Below, piece after piece: positions 5,130 through 11,943 of a DNA stretch of 12,056 nt. A model generated the notes under the pieces. It did no database searches and was not told the origin of the DNA. It saw only the letters and a list, made by a program, of their open reading frames with translations. A program made the translations under genes and the position numbers. Every line of letters starts with the position of its first letter. Positions within the stretch are counted from its first letter, which is position 1. Where the stretch lies: assembly GCA_934463455.1 (NCBI GenBank), contig CAKSJU010000065.1, positions 1 through 12,056 on the forward strand. Reading direction: 5' to 3'. This DNA is from an uncultured Clostridia bacterium. Lineage in GTDB: Bacteria; Bacillota; Clostridia; UBA1381.

Positions 5130-6686
5130 ATGGAAAGAGGCGTTATTTATCCTCGATATTCGAGTGACCGACAAAACGAACAAAGTATAGCGGGGCAGGT
5201 AGAAGTTTGTACCGAATGGGCGAAGAAAAATGGAATTGAAATAATCGACATTTACCCCGATGAAGCTCTTACCGGAAGAACTGACAAAAGACCAAATTTT
5301 CAAAGAATGATTGCAGACGCGAAGAATGGTAAATTTGATTACATAATTGTATACAAAATGGACCGTTTTGCGCGAAATCGATATGACAGTGCAATTTATA
5401 AGGCACAGTTAAAGAAATATGGTGTAAAAGTCGTTTCCGCAATGGAAAATATTGCAGACGGTCCCGAGGGGATTATACTTGAATCCGTTTTGGAGGGTAT
5501 GGCAGAATACTATTCAGCGAATTTGTCTCAAAATGTATTAAGAGGCATGCACCAAAAAGCGGAATTAGGAAAGTATATGGGCGGTACTGTACCGCTCGGG
5601 TACAAAATCAGCAAAGACAAGGATTATTTAATTGACGAAAACACCGCCGTTATAGTAAAACAAATATATGAAAAATATGCTGACGGTTATACGGTAAAAG
5701 AGATTTGCAGTGAATTAAATGCTTCCGGATATAAAACATCAACCGGCAATGCCTTTTCGTACAATTCACTCCATGCAATATTAACAAATCCAAAATATAT
5801 TGGAAGATATGAATATTTGGGGATAGTCCTTGATGACGCTATACCGAAAATTGTTGATAATGATATTTTTGAAAAAGTTCAACAGAGAATACAGAAAAAT
5901 AAGCGCAGTCCGGCAAGCGCAAAAAGTTCCGAAACTTTCTACCTGACCGGTAAATTATTTTGCGGAAAATGCGGAAGTAATATGGTGGGTGACAGCGGGG
6001 TCAGCCATACAAAGGCTAAACATTATTACTATACATGTCATGGCAGAAAACGCGGCAAGGGGTGTACGAAAAAATCTGTAAAAAAGGATTGGATTGAACA
6101 AATAATTACAGATGTTACCGTAAAAAAAGTTCTTACCGAGGAAAATATAGAATACATTTCCCAAAAAGCCTATGAGATTTACGAAAAGGAACGTAATGAT
6201 ACTTCCGAATTGACAGCTTTAAACAACACTTTAAAGAATGTTCAAAAAACTATAGACAATATCATGAAAGCTATTGAACAGGGAATTATAACCGAGACCA
6301 CAAAGCAAAGGCTCTTTGAAGCGGAGAAACGCAAAAAAGACTTGCAAATATCCATTGCAAAGGAAGAAATCAAACGACCTCCGCTTGAAAAGAAACATAT
6401 CGAATTTTACTTACGCGATATAAAAAATAAAATATATAATGCTGATGAGCGAACAGAAATTATTATCAATACATTTATTAACGCTGTGTATTTGTACGAT
6501 GATAAGATGATAATCACATTCAACATTCAAGACGAAAACAAGCTGAAAAAGCTTGAATTAACCGAACTTAAAAAGTTCGGATTTAACTCTGAACGGTTCA
6601 CCAGTAAAAACGGCTTAAACACTACGTTTAAGCCGTTTTTCGTTGTATTATTTTTTTCGATCATTCAGGAAAATCACTTCATTTGA
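5130..6686 (+). CDS. Large serine recombinase (site-specific integrase)
   Basis: 518 residues from ATG 5130, which follows AAAAGGAG by 9 bases; an earlier in-frame opening at 5073 lacks a ribosome site. The resolvase domain (about 3-150) has the nucleophile Ser11 in YPRYSSDRQ, with Arg9, and DRFARNR (Arg79, Arg82). A recombinase domain follows (about 155-260). A zinc ribbon has Cys278, Cys281, Cys303 and Cys312. A coiled coil spans about 355-420. This is the full layout of TndX/phiC31-like integrases, which join attP and attB to insert an element and need a partner factor to excise it. It is probably the integrase of the left element. The last 27 or so residues, from about residue 492, are encoded by a terminator hairpin and beyond, so the tail is likely read-through sequence and of no function. 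Confidence 0.92.
   Translation: MERGVIYPRYSSDRQNEQSIAGQVEVCTEWAKKNGIEIIDIYPDEALTGRTDKRPNFQRMIADAKNGKFDYIIVYKMDRFARNRYDSAIYKAQLKKYGVKVVSAMENIADGPEGIILESVLEGMAEYYSANLSQNVLRGMHQKAELGKYMGGTVPLGYKISKDKDYLIDENTAVIVKQIYEKYADGYTVKEICSELNASGYKTSTGNAFSYNSLHAILTNPKYIGRYEYLGIVLDDAIPKIVDNDIFEKVQQRIQKNKRSPASAKSSETFYLTGKLFCGKCGSNMVGDSGVSHTKAKHYYYTCHGRKRGKGCTKKSVKKDWIEQIITDVTVKKVLTEENIEYISQKAYEIYEKERNDTSELTALNNTLKNVQKTIDNIMKAIEQGIITETTKQRLFEAEKRKKDLQISIAKEEIKRPPLEKKHIEFYLRDIKNKIYNADERTEIIINTFINAVYLYDDKMIITFNIQDENKLKKLELTELKKFGFNSERFTSKNGLNTTFKPFFVVLFFSIIQENHFI
6606..6640. terminator. Bidirectional intrinsic terminator inside the recombinase 3' end
   Basis: A perfect 15-bp stem (6606-6620 and 6626-6640) with a 5-base loop; the arms begin AAAAACGGCTTAAAC, so T-runs follow the stem on both strands. 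It can end the rightward recombinase transcript and the leftward 6679-8433 transcript. It lies 43 bases before the recombinase stop codon, inside its reading frame, but beyond the stop of the minus-strand gene. Confidence 0.9.
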
Positions 6687-8433
6687 CATCTATTTGACAG
6701 CTTATTTTATCTTTTTGATTTAGATATTTTTCAATGTTCGGAAATATGCCAACTTGTCGGCATGTTTTTCTGTCAAATGCAATAAATCTTTTCTGGGAAG
6801 CTTTTTCCTCGCCGTTTAATTTTGGAAGATGAACAGAATACTCAATTTTGCCGTCTGACTTAGTATATGTTTTTATAAACTGAAAGTGAGCCATTGCACG
6901 TTTGACGCTAAGGGAGAATTTTTCTTGGCAGTTCTCTATTATTAATATTTCCGAAATTGTATCTGCTGAAATAAAAAGAAATTCTTCATTGTAGCGCATT
7001 CTTGTCTCATCATCAGTCCTTGATTCATCTACCCTCAAAATTTTCTTTTGATTTTTTGCAGAAAAAAAATACTGATCAATCGATTGGCAAATAGTTTTGC
7101 AGTTTTCCAAATCTTTATCAGCGATATCCCCGTCTTTCGGAAATGACCTTCTTGCTGCATTGATTATGATCTGAAAATCACTCTGGCATTCTTTTATTCC
7201 GATCATTTTCATATATAAATAATATGAAAAACATAAATTTTTTGCCGCATTCTGCCCTTCTTCTGACAGTTCGCTGATAACATTAAATTTGCCGCAAAAT
7301 TTGTTATATTTTTTTTGTATGTTATTATTATTTTTATTAAGTTTTCTAATTAATTTTCCAATATAACCGTATAGGCTAACCATAAAGTAGTCATATCTTT
7401 TAATCGTATATGCATCGGTATCATAAAAATATTCTTCTAAAATATTTTCATCAAAATCTTTAGGCAAATCTATATTAAGCGTTGGAAACGGGATATCATT
7501 TTTATCTTGAGCTGTAATCAGGCAATTACTGTATATCGGAAAATCTTCATCTTGTATTCGACTTCCGAAAATCTCATTAAGTTTGTTACATCTTCTTTTG
7601 TCCGGTTCAAACGCGATTAGTACACTATCCTTTCCGGCACTGGCTTTATAGCGCACATCCGAAAGACTGTCTTCTTTATACAGATGATGAATTTTGTAGT
7701 CATTCATATATAACCCCAATTCTTCCGGTCGATTGTATACATTCACATACATTAAAGCTATATGAGCTCGATTTCGCATGGTGGATCCGGTTAAACTCAT
7801 TATAAAACCAATACGTCTACCTCCGGGAATTATTTCAAGACTTGATAAAACTGTTAAGAGTAAATAGCTAACCAAAGGAACGGATATTTTTCTATCAATT
7901 ATTGCAATATAATCCTTGATTGAATCAATATGACTCGGACGCTCCTCTTCATCATGACGTGATTCTACAACGTTATAATCATTAAAATAAAACTCTTTTT
8001 CTTCGCAGAAACTTATACTCATGGGTTCATCATCGCTTTTATGCCCCCAGCCTACTGTTATTTCATCACGATCTATGGCATCTTTTTTCATTAACTTCTT
8101 GATAATTGCTAGTATATGGTTTTCGTAGTCAGGCTTTTTAGCAGAAATTTTAAAATAATCTTTCTTTTCTTTGTATGTATTGAAGCCGTAATGAAGCCAT
8201 GTACACGGCGAATCAAAATAAATAATTGGTATGGTTTGAGTTTCCTCCCTATTCTTATTTTTGAGTGTTACTGTAAATGATATTTTACGGTCAGCAAAAT
8301 AATTGATACTTAATTCCTTTATATAAAAATTACAGATTTTTTTAAATTTACCACCCTCTTTGTAGCAGGTGCAGCAATCGTTATTAATCTCGTATTCTTT
8401 TCCAATATATTTATTAATGTCTGCAATCTTCAT
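6679..8433 (-). CDS. P-loop ATPase-like protein with degenerate nucleotide-binding motifs, 584 aa
   Basis: A large soluble protein with its own strong promoter. Residues 1-160 hold a Cys cluster (DCCTCYKEGG, Cys20, 21, 23 and 34) and beta-rich segments, including EITVGWGHKS. The middle aligns by eye with the DUF927-like ATPase core of mobile-element proteins. The Walker A region is GSTMRNRAHIA from Gly216, where a usual form is GPTGSRKTSLA, so the second Gly, the Lys and the Thr/Ser are Met219, Arg222 and Ala223. The Walker B region, KDSVLIAFEP at 268, lacks the usual acidic pair. Residues 460-584 look like a small C-terminal domain with helices and strands. It follows the integrase on the same strand, 127 bases on, and overlaps the recombinase end by 8 bases. 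ATG 8433 follows AGGGAGGG. Function unknown; a DNA-handling partner or regulator is a guess. Confidence 0.6.
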   Translation of the reverse strand: MKIADINKYIGKEYEINNDCCTCYKEGGKFKKICNFYIKELSINYFADRKISFTVTLKNKNREETQTIPIIYFDSPCTWLHYGFNTYKEKKDYFKISAKKPDYENHILAIIKKLMKKDAIDRDEITVGWGHKSDDEPMSISFCEEKEFYFNDYNVVESRHDEEERPSHIDSIKDYIAIIDRKISVPLVSYLLLTVLSSLEIIPGGRRIGFIMSLTGSTMRNRAHIALMYVNVYNRPEELGLYMNDYKIHHLYKEDSLSDVRYKASAGKDSVLIAFEPDKRRCNKLNEIFGSRIQDEDFPIYSNCLITAQDKNDIPFPTLNIDLPKDFDENILEEYFYDTDAYTIKRYDYFMVSLYGYIGKLIRKLNKNNNNIQKKYNKFCGKFNVISELSEEGQNAAKNLCFSYYLYMKMIGIKECQSDFQIIINAARRSFPKDGDIADKDLENCKTICQSIDQYFFSAKNQKKILRVDESRTDDETRMRYNEEFLFISADTISEILIIENCQEKFSLSVKRAMAHFQFIKTYTKSDGKIEYSVHLPKLNGEEKASQKRFIAFDRKTCRQVGIFPNIEKYLNQKDKISCQIDVK

Positions 8434-8453
8434 GACAAGTCCCTCCCTATATA

Positions 8454-8482
8454 AGTATAATATACAGAGAGGGTTTTGTCAA
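8454..8482 (-). promoter_or_regulatory. Strong promoter for the 6679-8433 gene
   Basis: On the minus strand: TTGACA (8482-8477), a 17-base spacer, TATACT (8459-8454). A small palindrome, GTATATTATAC, overlaps the -10 box, and CCCTC/GAGGG blocks flank the promoter, so repressor control is possible. The -35 box abuts the left arm of the inverted repeat at 8481-8562. Confidence 0.75.
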
Positions 8483-8562
8483 TCCGTTTTCCGTTTTTTA
8501 ATAAGAATAATAAATTTTTATAGTAGATAAGTATATTGTATTTTATTAACGGAATACGGATT
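8481..8562. repeat. Imperfect 15-bp inverted repeat at the 3' end of the integrase gene
   Basis: Left arm AATCCGTTTTCCGTT (8481-8495) and right arm AACGGAATACGGATT (8548-8562) match as inverted copies at 14 of 15 positions, with 52 AT-rich bases between. The right arm reaches the integrase stop codon and the left arm touches the promoter of the next gene. Tyrosine integrases often have their attachment and arm-binding sites here, so this may be an Int-binding or att region; a regulator site is the alternative. Confidence 0.5.
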
Positions 8563-9706
8563 ATATATGAAATACATTGTTAAGCTTTTGAATCTCTTCT
8601 TTCTTATGTTCCATCAGCGCATGCGTATATAAGTTAGCGGTAATGTCTATGCTGCTATGCCCTAATAACTCTTGTGTGGTTTTTAGATCAACACCTGCTT
8701 CAAGAGCTCTTGTCGCGAAGCTATGTCTGAGAGCGTGAGGGTTCGTCTTTGGTAATCCCAATTTTTTGATAATCTTATAGAACCTCCGATTATAGTTTCC
8801 TGGATCAATATATGTTCCGTTTTCACTCGGGAAAACAAGATTTTGTTTATTATCCGGTATGTTCTTTTTGATATATTTAATTTGTTTTGTCAGTACATCA
8901 ATTACTGGGTCAACGATTGGAACCGTCCTTCTGCCTGCCGCTGTTTTTGGCTCACCTACTTCAAGATGTGTCTTCTCTTTTTTATCATCGTAATTGTTAA
9001 CCCGGACTAAGGTCTTGTTGACTTTAATTACCGCCTGTTCCAGGTCAACATCATCCCACGTAAGAGCCAGTACCTCGCCTCTCCGCATTCCGGTGAAAAG
9101 AGCAAATATGTATATGTAGTCCGAAGGGTTCTTCTTTAACTGTGCAATCAAATCATCCTGTTCTTGCTTTGATAAAACCCGGCGTTCCTTTTGTGCCTCT
9201 CTCGGAAGTTCTACCATATCGCAGATATTATTTTTTAACAAACCACACTTAATCGCTTTTTTTAATGCAGCGTGCAGAACTGTGTTTATGATATGAATTG
9301 TTCTTGCCGATAGTCCTTCGTCAAACAATCGATTATAATATTTTTGCAGTTGTGTTCCTTTTAAATCAATCAGTTTGATGTCTCCAAACTCCTCCGATAG
9401 CTTGCAGCGAATCATACACTCATATTGATCGAACGTCTTGGGTTTAATATTGTTTTTCTTGTATGTATATAGCCATGTGTGCAGCCACTGTGCCAGCGTG
9501 GGATTATCCAGCTTATCTATAAACTCCCCATTGTTAATCGAGCAGATGAGTTCGTTCATTTTCGCAGCAACTTCGGTACGTGTTTTTGCATATACGTATT
9601 TTCTGCGCTGACTGCCGTCGGGATTTCTGCCGATTGTGACAGAACCCTGCCATCTTCCATCACTTCGCTTAGTGATACTTCCTTCGTTTTTTCCTCTTCT
9701 TGACAT
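8561..9706 (-). CDS. int: Tyrosine integrase, Tn916/phage type
   Basis: 381 residues, the usual length. The N-terminal arm-binding domain (about 5-60) has GSITKRSDGRWQGSVTIGRN. A SAM-like core-binding domain spans about 65-165. The catalytic domain has the complete set: Arg208 in TGMRRGE, Lys254 in GEPKTAAGRR, His324 and Arg327 in NPHALRHSFATR, His350 in LLGHSS, and Tyr360 in NLYTH as the nucleophile. It inserts and excises the right-hand element by strand exchange at a short core site. ATG 9706 follows AGGAGG by 6 bases. The excisionase-like gene lies 56 bases upstream on the same strand, with a hairpin between. The gene is intact, so the element could still be mobile. Confidence 0.95.
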   Translation of the reverse strand: MSRRGKNEGSITKRSDGRWQGSVTIGRNPDGSQRRKYVYAKTRTEVAAKMNELICSINNGEFIDKLDNPTLAQWLHTWLYTYKKNNIKPKTFDQYECMIRCKLSEEFGDIKLIDLKGTQLQKYYNRLFDEGLSARTIHIINTVLHAALKKAIKCGLLKNNICDMVELPREAQKERRVLSKQEQDDLIAQLKKNPSDYIYIFALFTGMRRGEVLALTWDDVDLEQAVIKVNKTLVRVNNYDDKKEKTHLEVGEPKTAAGRRTVPIVDPVIDVLTKQIKYIKKNIPDNKQNLVFPSENGTYIDPGNYNRRFYKIIKKLGLPKTNPHALRHSFATRALEAGVDLKTTQELLGHSSIDITANLYTHALMEHKKEEIQKLNNVFHI

Positions 9707-9733
9707 AAAATTTTCCTCCTTAAAATAAAAATT

Positions 9734-9756
9734 CCCTCAGAGTATTGCTCTGAGGG
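9734..9756 (-). terminator. Intrinsic terminator between the excisionase and integrase genes
   Basis: A perfect 9-bp stem, CCCTCAGAG and CTCTGAGGG in plus-strand terms, with a 5-base loop. Read leftward it is followed by AATTTTTATTTT, then the integrase ribosome site. It should stop a part of the transcripts coming from the excisionase gene. Confidence 0.75.
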
Positions 9757-9762
9757 ATGTAG

Positions 9763-9948
9763 TTATAGAATAATCTGTTTACCTGATGTTGATTCGATCC
9801 ATTTTTGAAATTCATCAACGGGAATTAATATTCTGCGGTTAATCTTGATTGACGGAAACCCTTTTGCGTGGACTAAGCTATATAAATTGCTTGTTCCGAT
9901 TGGAAGAATCTCAGCCAATTCTTTTACGGTATAGAATTTTTTATCCAT
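9763..9948 (-). CDS. xis: Excisionase-like HTH protein, 61 aa
   Basis: A short winged-helix protein of the MerR-like/HTH_17 kind: FYTVKELAEILPIGTSNLYS, then KGFPSIKINRRILIPVDEFQ and a final helix KWIES. This is the classic excisionase form: residues 7-27 hold the recognition helix, the basic INRRILIP strand the wing. Such proteins bend DNA beside att sites and steer the integrase towards excision; some also act as regulators. It precedes int on the same strand, as in Tn916-like and satellite elements. ATG 9948 follows AAAGGAG by 8 bases. It diverges from the D5 helicase gene, with two dyads in the gap, so it might also repress that gene. Confidence 0.85.
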   Translation of the reverse strand: MDKKFYTVKELAEILPIGTSNLYSLVHAKGFPSIKINRRILIPVDEFQKWIESTSGKQIIL

Positions 9949-9990
9949 AACGTTTTCTCCTTTCTGTAGTATTATCTTGTTGTTTATGTT

Positions 9991-10008
9991 TGTATAAATT
10001 TTTATACA
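9991..10008. promoter_or_regulatory. Operator candidate TGTATAAA-TT-TTTATACA
   Basis: A perfect inverted repeat with 8-base arms and 2 bases between, in the 136-base gap between the divergent excisionase-like and helicase genes. Its size and symmetry fit a dimeric regulator site controlling one or both directions. A short GCTG-CTAA-CAGC dyad follows at 10009-10020. Confidence 0.45.
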
Positions 10009-10031
10009 GCTGCTAACAGCCTTATATATAG

Positions 10032-10048
10032 TACATAATTGTTATGTA
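10032..10048. promoter_or_regulatory. Second dyad TACATAA-TTG-TTATGTA before the helicase gene
   Basis: Perfect 7-base arms with 3 bases between, about 40 bases before the helicase start and close to a likely -10 region (TATTATAAA). Its sequence differs from the dyad at 9991-10008, so a different protein, or chance in AT-rich DNA, is possible. Confidence 0.35.
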
Positions 10049-10084
10049 TTATAAATCAAAAAAAAGAAATTGGAGGATCTATTT

Positions 10085-11521
10085 ATGTTGACTTACGAAG
10101 ATCACAAAATTGTAATTCATTCCAGAAAAAAACCGAATATACAGGTGAATACTTCAAGTATCGCTAAGGATCACAGATATAACAGCAGGCTATTGACCTT
10201 GCCTCAAAATGATACCGGTAATGCAAAAAGAATATTATTATTCTGTCGTGACGTTATAAAATACAACCAAGAAATATCCGAGTGGATGATATGGAACGGG
10301 AAATATTGGTCAAATGACAATGCACTGCCGGAAATTTATTTATTAGCGCAAGCCGTTATGGAAAAATACTATACTGCAGCAAAAGAAAATGTCGAGGCAG
10401 ACGATAAAACACGACAAGCAATTATTAATCATGCAAAACAATCCAACAATGCAGGAAGTCTGTCAAATATGATATCGCTGCTAAAAAATATGAACTACGT
10501 TCATAGTATGAGCTGTAAAAATTATTATTTAAATGTTCAAAACGGAGTAGTGAATCTTAAGACAAAAGAACTTATGCCCCATTCTCCGGACTATGGCTGT
10601 ACCAATATTTGTAGTTGTAACTATAATCCCGATGCTAAGAGTATACATTTTAAGAATTTTGTGAATCAAATAACCGATAACAATGAAGAAATATACAAAT
10701 ACTTGCATATTGCGGCAGGTTATTGGATTTGCGGAACGCATAAAGAAGAAAAGTTTTTTATCTTAAAAGGAAATGGAGCAAACGGAAAAAGCAAATTTTT
10801 GGAGGCTATTGAAAGAACGGTCGGTAATTATGCATCAATTTTTCCGATCAGTGCAATCACCAAAAGCCATAGCTATGCCGGTCAGCCAACGCCCGAACTG
10901 GTTCCGATGGTAAATAAAAGGTTTACTTACACAAGTGAATTGAAAGCAAATGATGTAATCAATGATTCTGTCATCAAACAGCTTACGGGTGGAGAAAAAT
11001 TTATGTTCAGAAAAATGAGAAAAGAATACAGCGAAGCAAAAATCAACTTTAAGATTGTTATGGACACGAATTACGCACCAAATTTTAAAACTTTTGATTA
11101 TGCAATAAAACGCCGATTGGTAATCATTCCGTTTTATAAAACATTTGAGGGTGATAAAAGGGATAATGACCTTCCGGAAAAGCTGAAAGCAGATTGTGAA
11201 TATATTTTAAAATGGCTTGTTAACGGAGCGTATTTATATTATAAGGATGGACTTCATGAACCCCTTGAGGTTATATCTTATATGCAGGAATTTTATCGTT
11301 CTTCAGACTCCTTGGGGAGTTTTATTGAGCATGTGCTTGAAACAGTTTCCGGAAATGATGAGCGGTCATCTGTAATATATGAAAGATATCTTGCATTTTG
11401 TGGTGAAAATGGTTTTGATCCAATTGATATAAAAACGTTTTCGCAGGGATTATGCAGCAGAGGGCTGAAGAAAAAAATCAAAAATTCCGGAACATACTTT
11501 AAGGACATAAAATTGAAATGA
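10085..11521 (+). CDS. D5/P4-type SF3 replication helicase without a visible primase domain
   Basis: 478 residues from ATG 10085, 8 bases after GGAGG; an in-frame TTG at 10070 lies before that site. The D5_N region (about 45-210) includes NVQNGVVNLKTKELMPHSPD. The SF3 helicase core has Walker A GNGANGKS (229-236, Lys235), a Walker B-type segment RFTYTSE (Glu285), a sensor region DTNYAP (327-332), and the arginine pair in IKRRLVIIPF (343-344). These ring helicases unwind DNA at the origin of phages, satellites and plasmids. P4-type proteins usually carry an N-terminal primase; here only about 45 residues precede D5_N, so priming must come from elsewhere. The C-terminal part (about 400-478) looks like a helical, DNA-contacting domain. 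It is the first gene of the rightward operon. Confidence 0.88.
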   Translation: MLTYEDHKIVIHSRKKPNIQVNTSSIAKDHRYNSRLLTLPQNDTGNAKRILLFCRDVIKYNQEISEWMIWNGKYWSNDNALPEIYLLAQAVMEKYYTAAKENVEADDKTRQAIINHAKQSNNAGSLSNMISLLKNMNYVHSMSCKNYYLNVQNGVVNLKTKELMPHSPDYGCTNICSCNYNPDAKSIHFKNFVNQITDNNEEIYKYLHIAAGYWICGTHKEEKFFILKGNGANGKSKFLEAIERTVGNYASIFPISAITKSHSYAGQPTPELVPMVNKRFTYTSELKANDVINDSVIKQLTGGEKFMFRKMRKEYSEAKINFKIVMDTNYAPNFKTFDYAIKRRLVIIPFYKTFEGDKRDNDLPEKLKADCEYILKWLVNGAYLYYKDGLHEPLEVISYMQEFYRSSDSLGSFIEHVLETVSGNDERSSVIYERYLAFCGENGFDPIDIKTFSQGLCSRGLKKKIKNSGTYFKDIKLK

Positions 11522-11529
11522 AGTATCTG

Positions 11530-11562
11530 CCACTCGTACCACCATGATAGTGGTACGAGTGG
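11530..11562 (+). terminator. Strong hairpin after the helicase gene
   Basis: A perfect 13-bp stem, CCACTCGTACCAC and GTGGTACGAGTGG, with a 7-base loop, 8 bases after the helicase stop. The T-rich tract that follows (about 11571-11577) is broken, so it is either an imperfect terminator or a structured DNA site. It is more GC-rich than its surroundings. Confidence 0.5.
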
Positions 11563-11639
11563 TATGTAATTATTTTAAATTAAATATGTTGGGTTCTTCC
11601 CTTTCTCAAATATATATCATAAACATGAGGAGGAAATTT

Positions 11640-11921
11640 ATGTTTAATAACAAAAGGTATGCAACACGCGGAGTTATGGGAAATATCAATCCGGTACTGC
11701 AATTGTTTTTGTGGCAGCTGGTCGATGCCATGCCGTCTCCGCGTGATTATCTGCAAGTATTTAAATTTTCAAAGGAGGGCGATAAGCTAAAAATTACACA
11801 CACGCAGGAAGTTCCTGCATACCGACGGGAGTATCTTTTGGATGCTCCCGTTTTTGTCGGCAAAATTTATGCCATTGACGACGGCGAGCAGTCTACCATG
11901 CTGCTTGCAAACGAATATTAA
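11640..11921 (+). CDS. DUF960 family protein, 93 aa
   Basis: The protein contains KRYATRGVMGNINPVLQLFL, then WQLVDAMPSPRDYLQVFKFS and ITHTQEVPAYRREYLL, the pattern of DUF960, a small family found in Bacillota phages and mobile elements; its role is unknown. It is a full-length member by eye. ATG 11640 lies 6 bases after GAGGAGG, so the longer frame from 11544, which crosses the hairpin region, is not used. It lies between the helicase and a CxxC protein on the same strand, 22 bases before the latter, and is probably part of the same operon downstream of the hairpin. Confidence 0.8.
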   Translation: MFNNKRYATRGVMGNINPVLQLFLWQLVDAMPSPRDYLQVFKFSKEGDKLKITHTQEVPAYRREYLLDAPVFVGKIYAIDDGEQSTMLLANEY

Positions 11922-11943
11922 AATTTGAAAGGAAGATGTATTT

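Larger units (their letters stand above)
1..6690. mobile_element. Prophage-like element with lysogeny switch and serine recombinase (left end outside window)
   Basis: Inferred from gene content. A divergent Cro/CI-type regulator pair sits between a leftward run of small genes and a rightward lysogeny-side block (HicBA, an unknown gene pair, a large serine recombinase). This is the usual lysogeny-module layout of Bacillota temperate phages and related integrative elements, with the integrase at the edge. No structural, packaging or lysis genes are in view, so a full phage, a remnant and a non-phage element cannot be told apart. The right boundary is placed near the recombinase end because the next genes belong to a different integration system; no attachment core was identified. 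Confidence 0.5.

Noticed and set aside
5130..6686. Classifying the serine recombinase as a transposase of an IS607-like type
   Set aside because: Length, zinc ribbon and coiled coil match large serine integrases; no partner tnpB gene is present.
6679..8433. Reading this gene as a frame truncated by insertion of the left element
   Set aside because: The protein runs to a sensible end with a terminator after its stop, and I cannot see a lost C-terminal domain; comparison with full-length homologues would be needed.
11544..11639. Longer N-terminus for the DUF960 gene
   Set aside because: The extension has no ribosome site and begins in the hairpin; a strong GAGGAGG lies just before ATG 11640.
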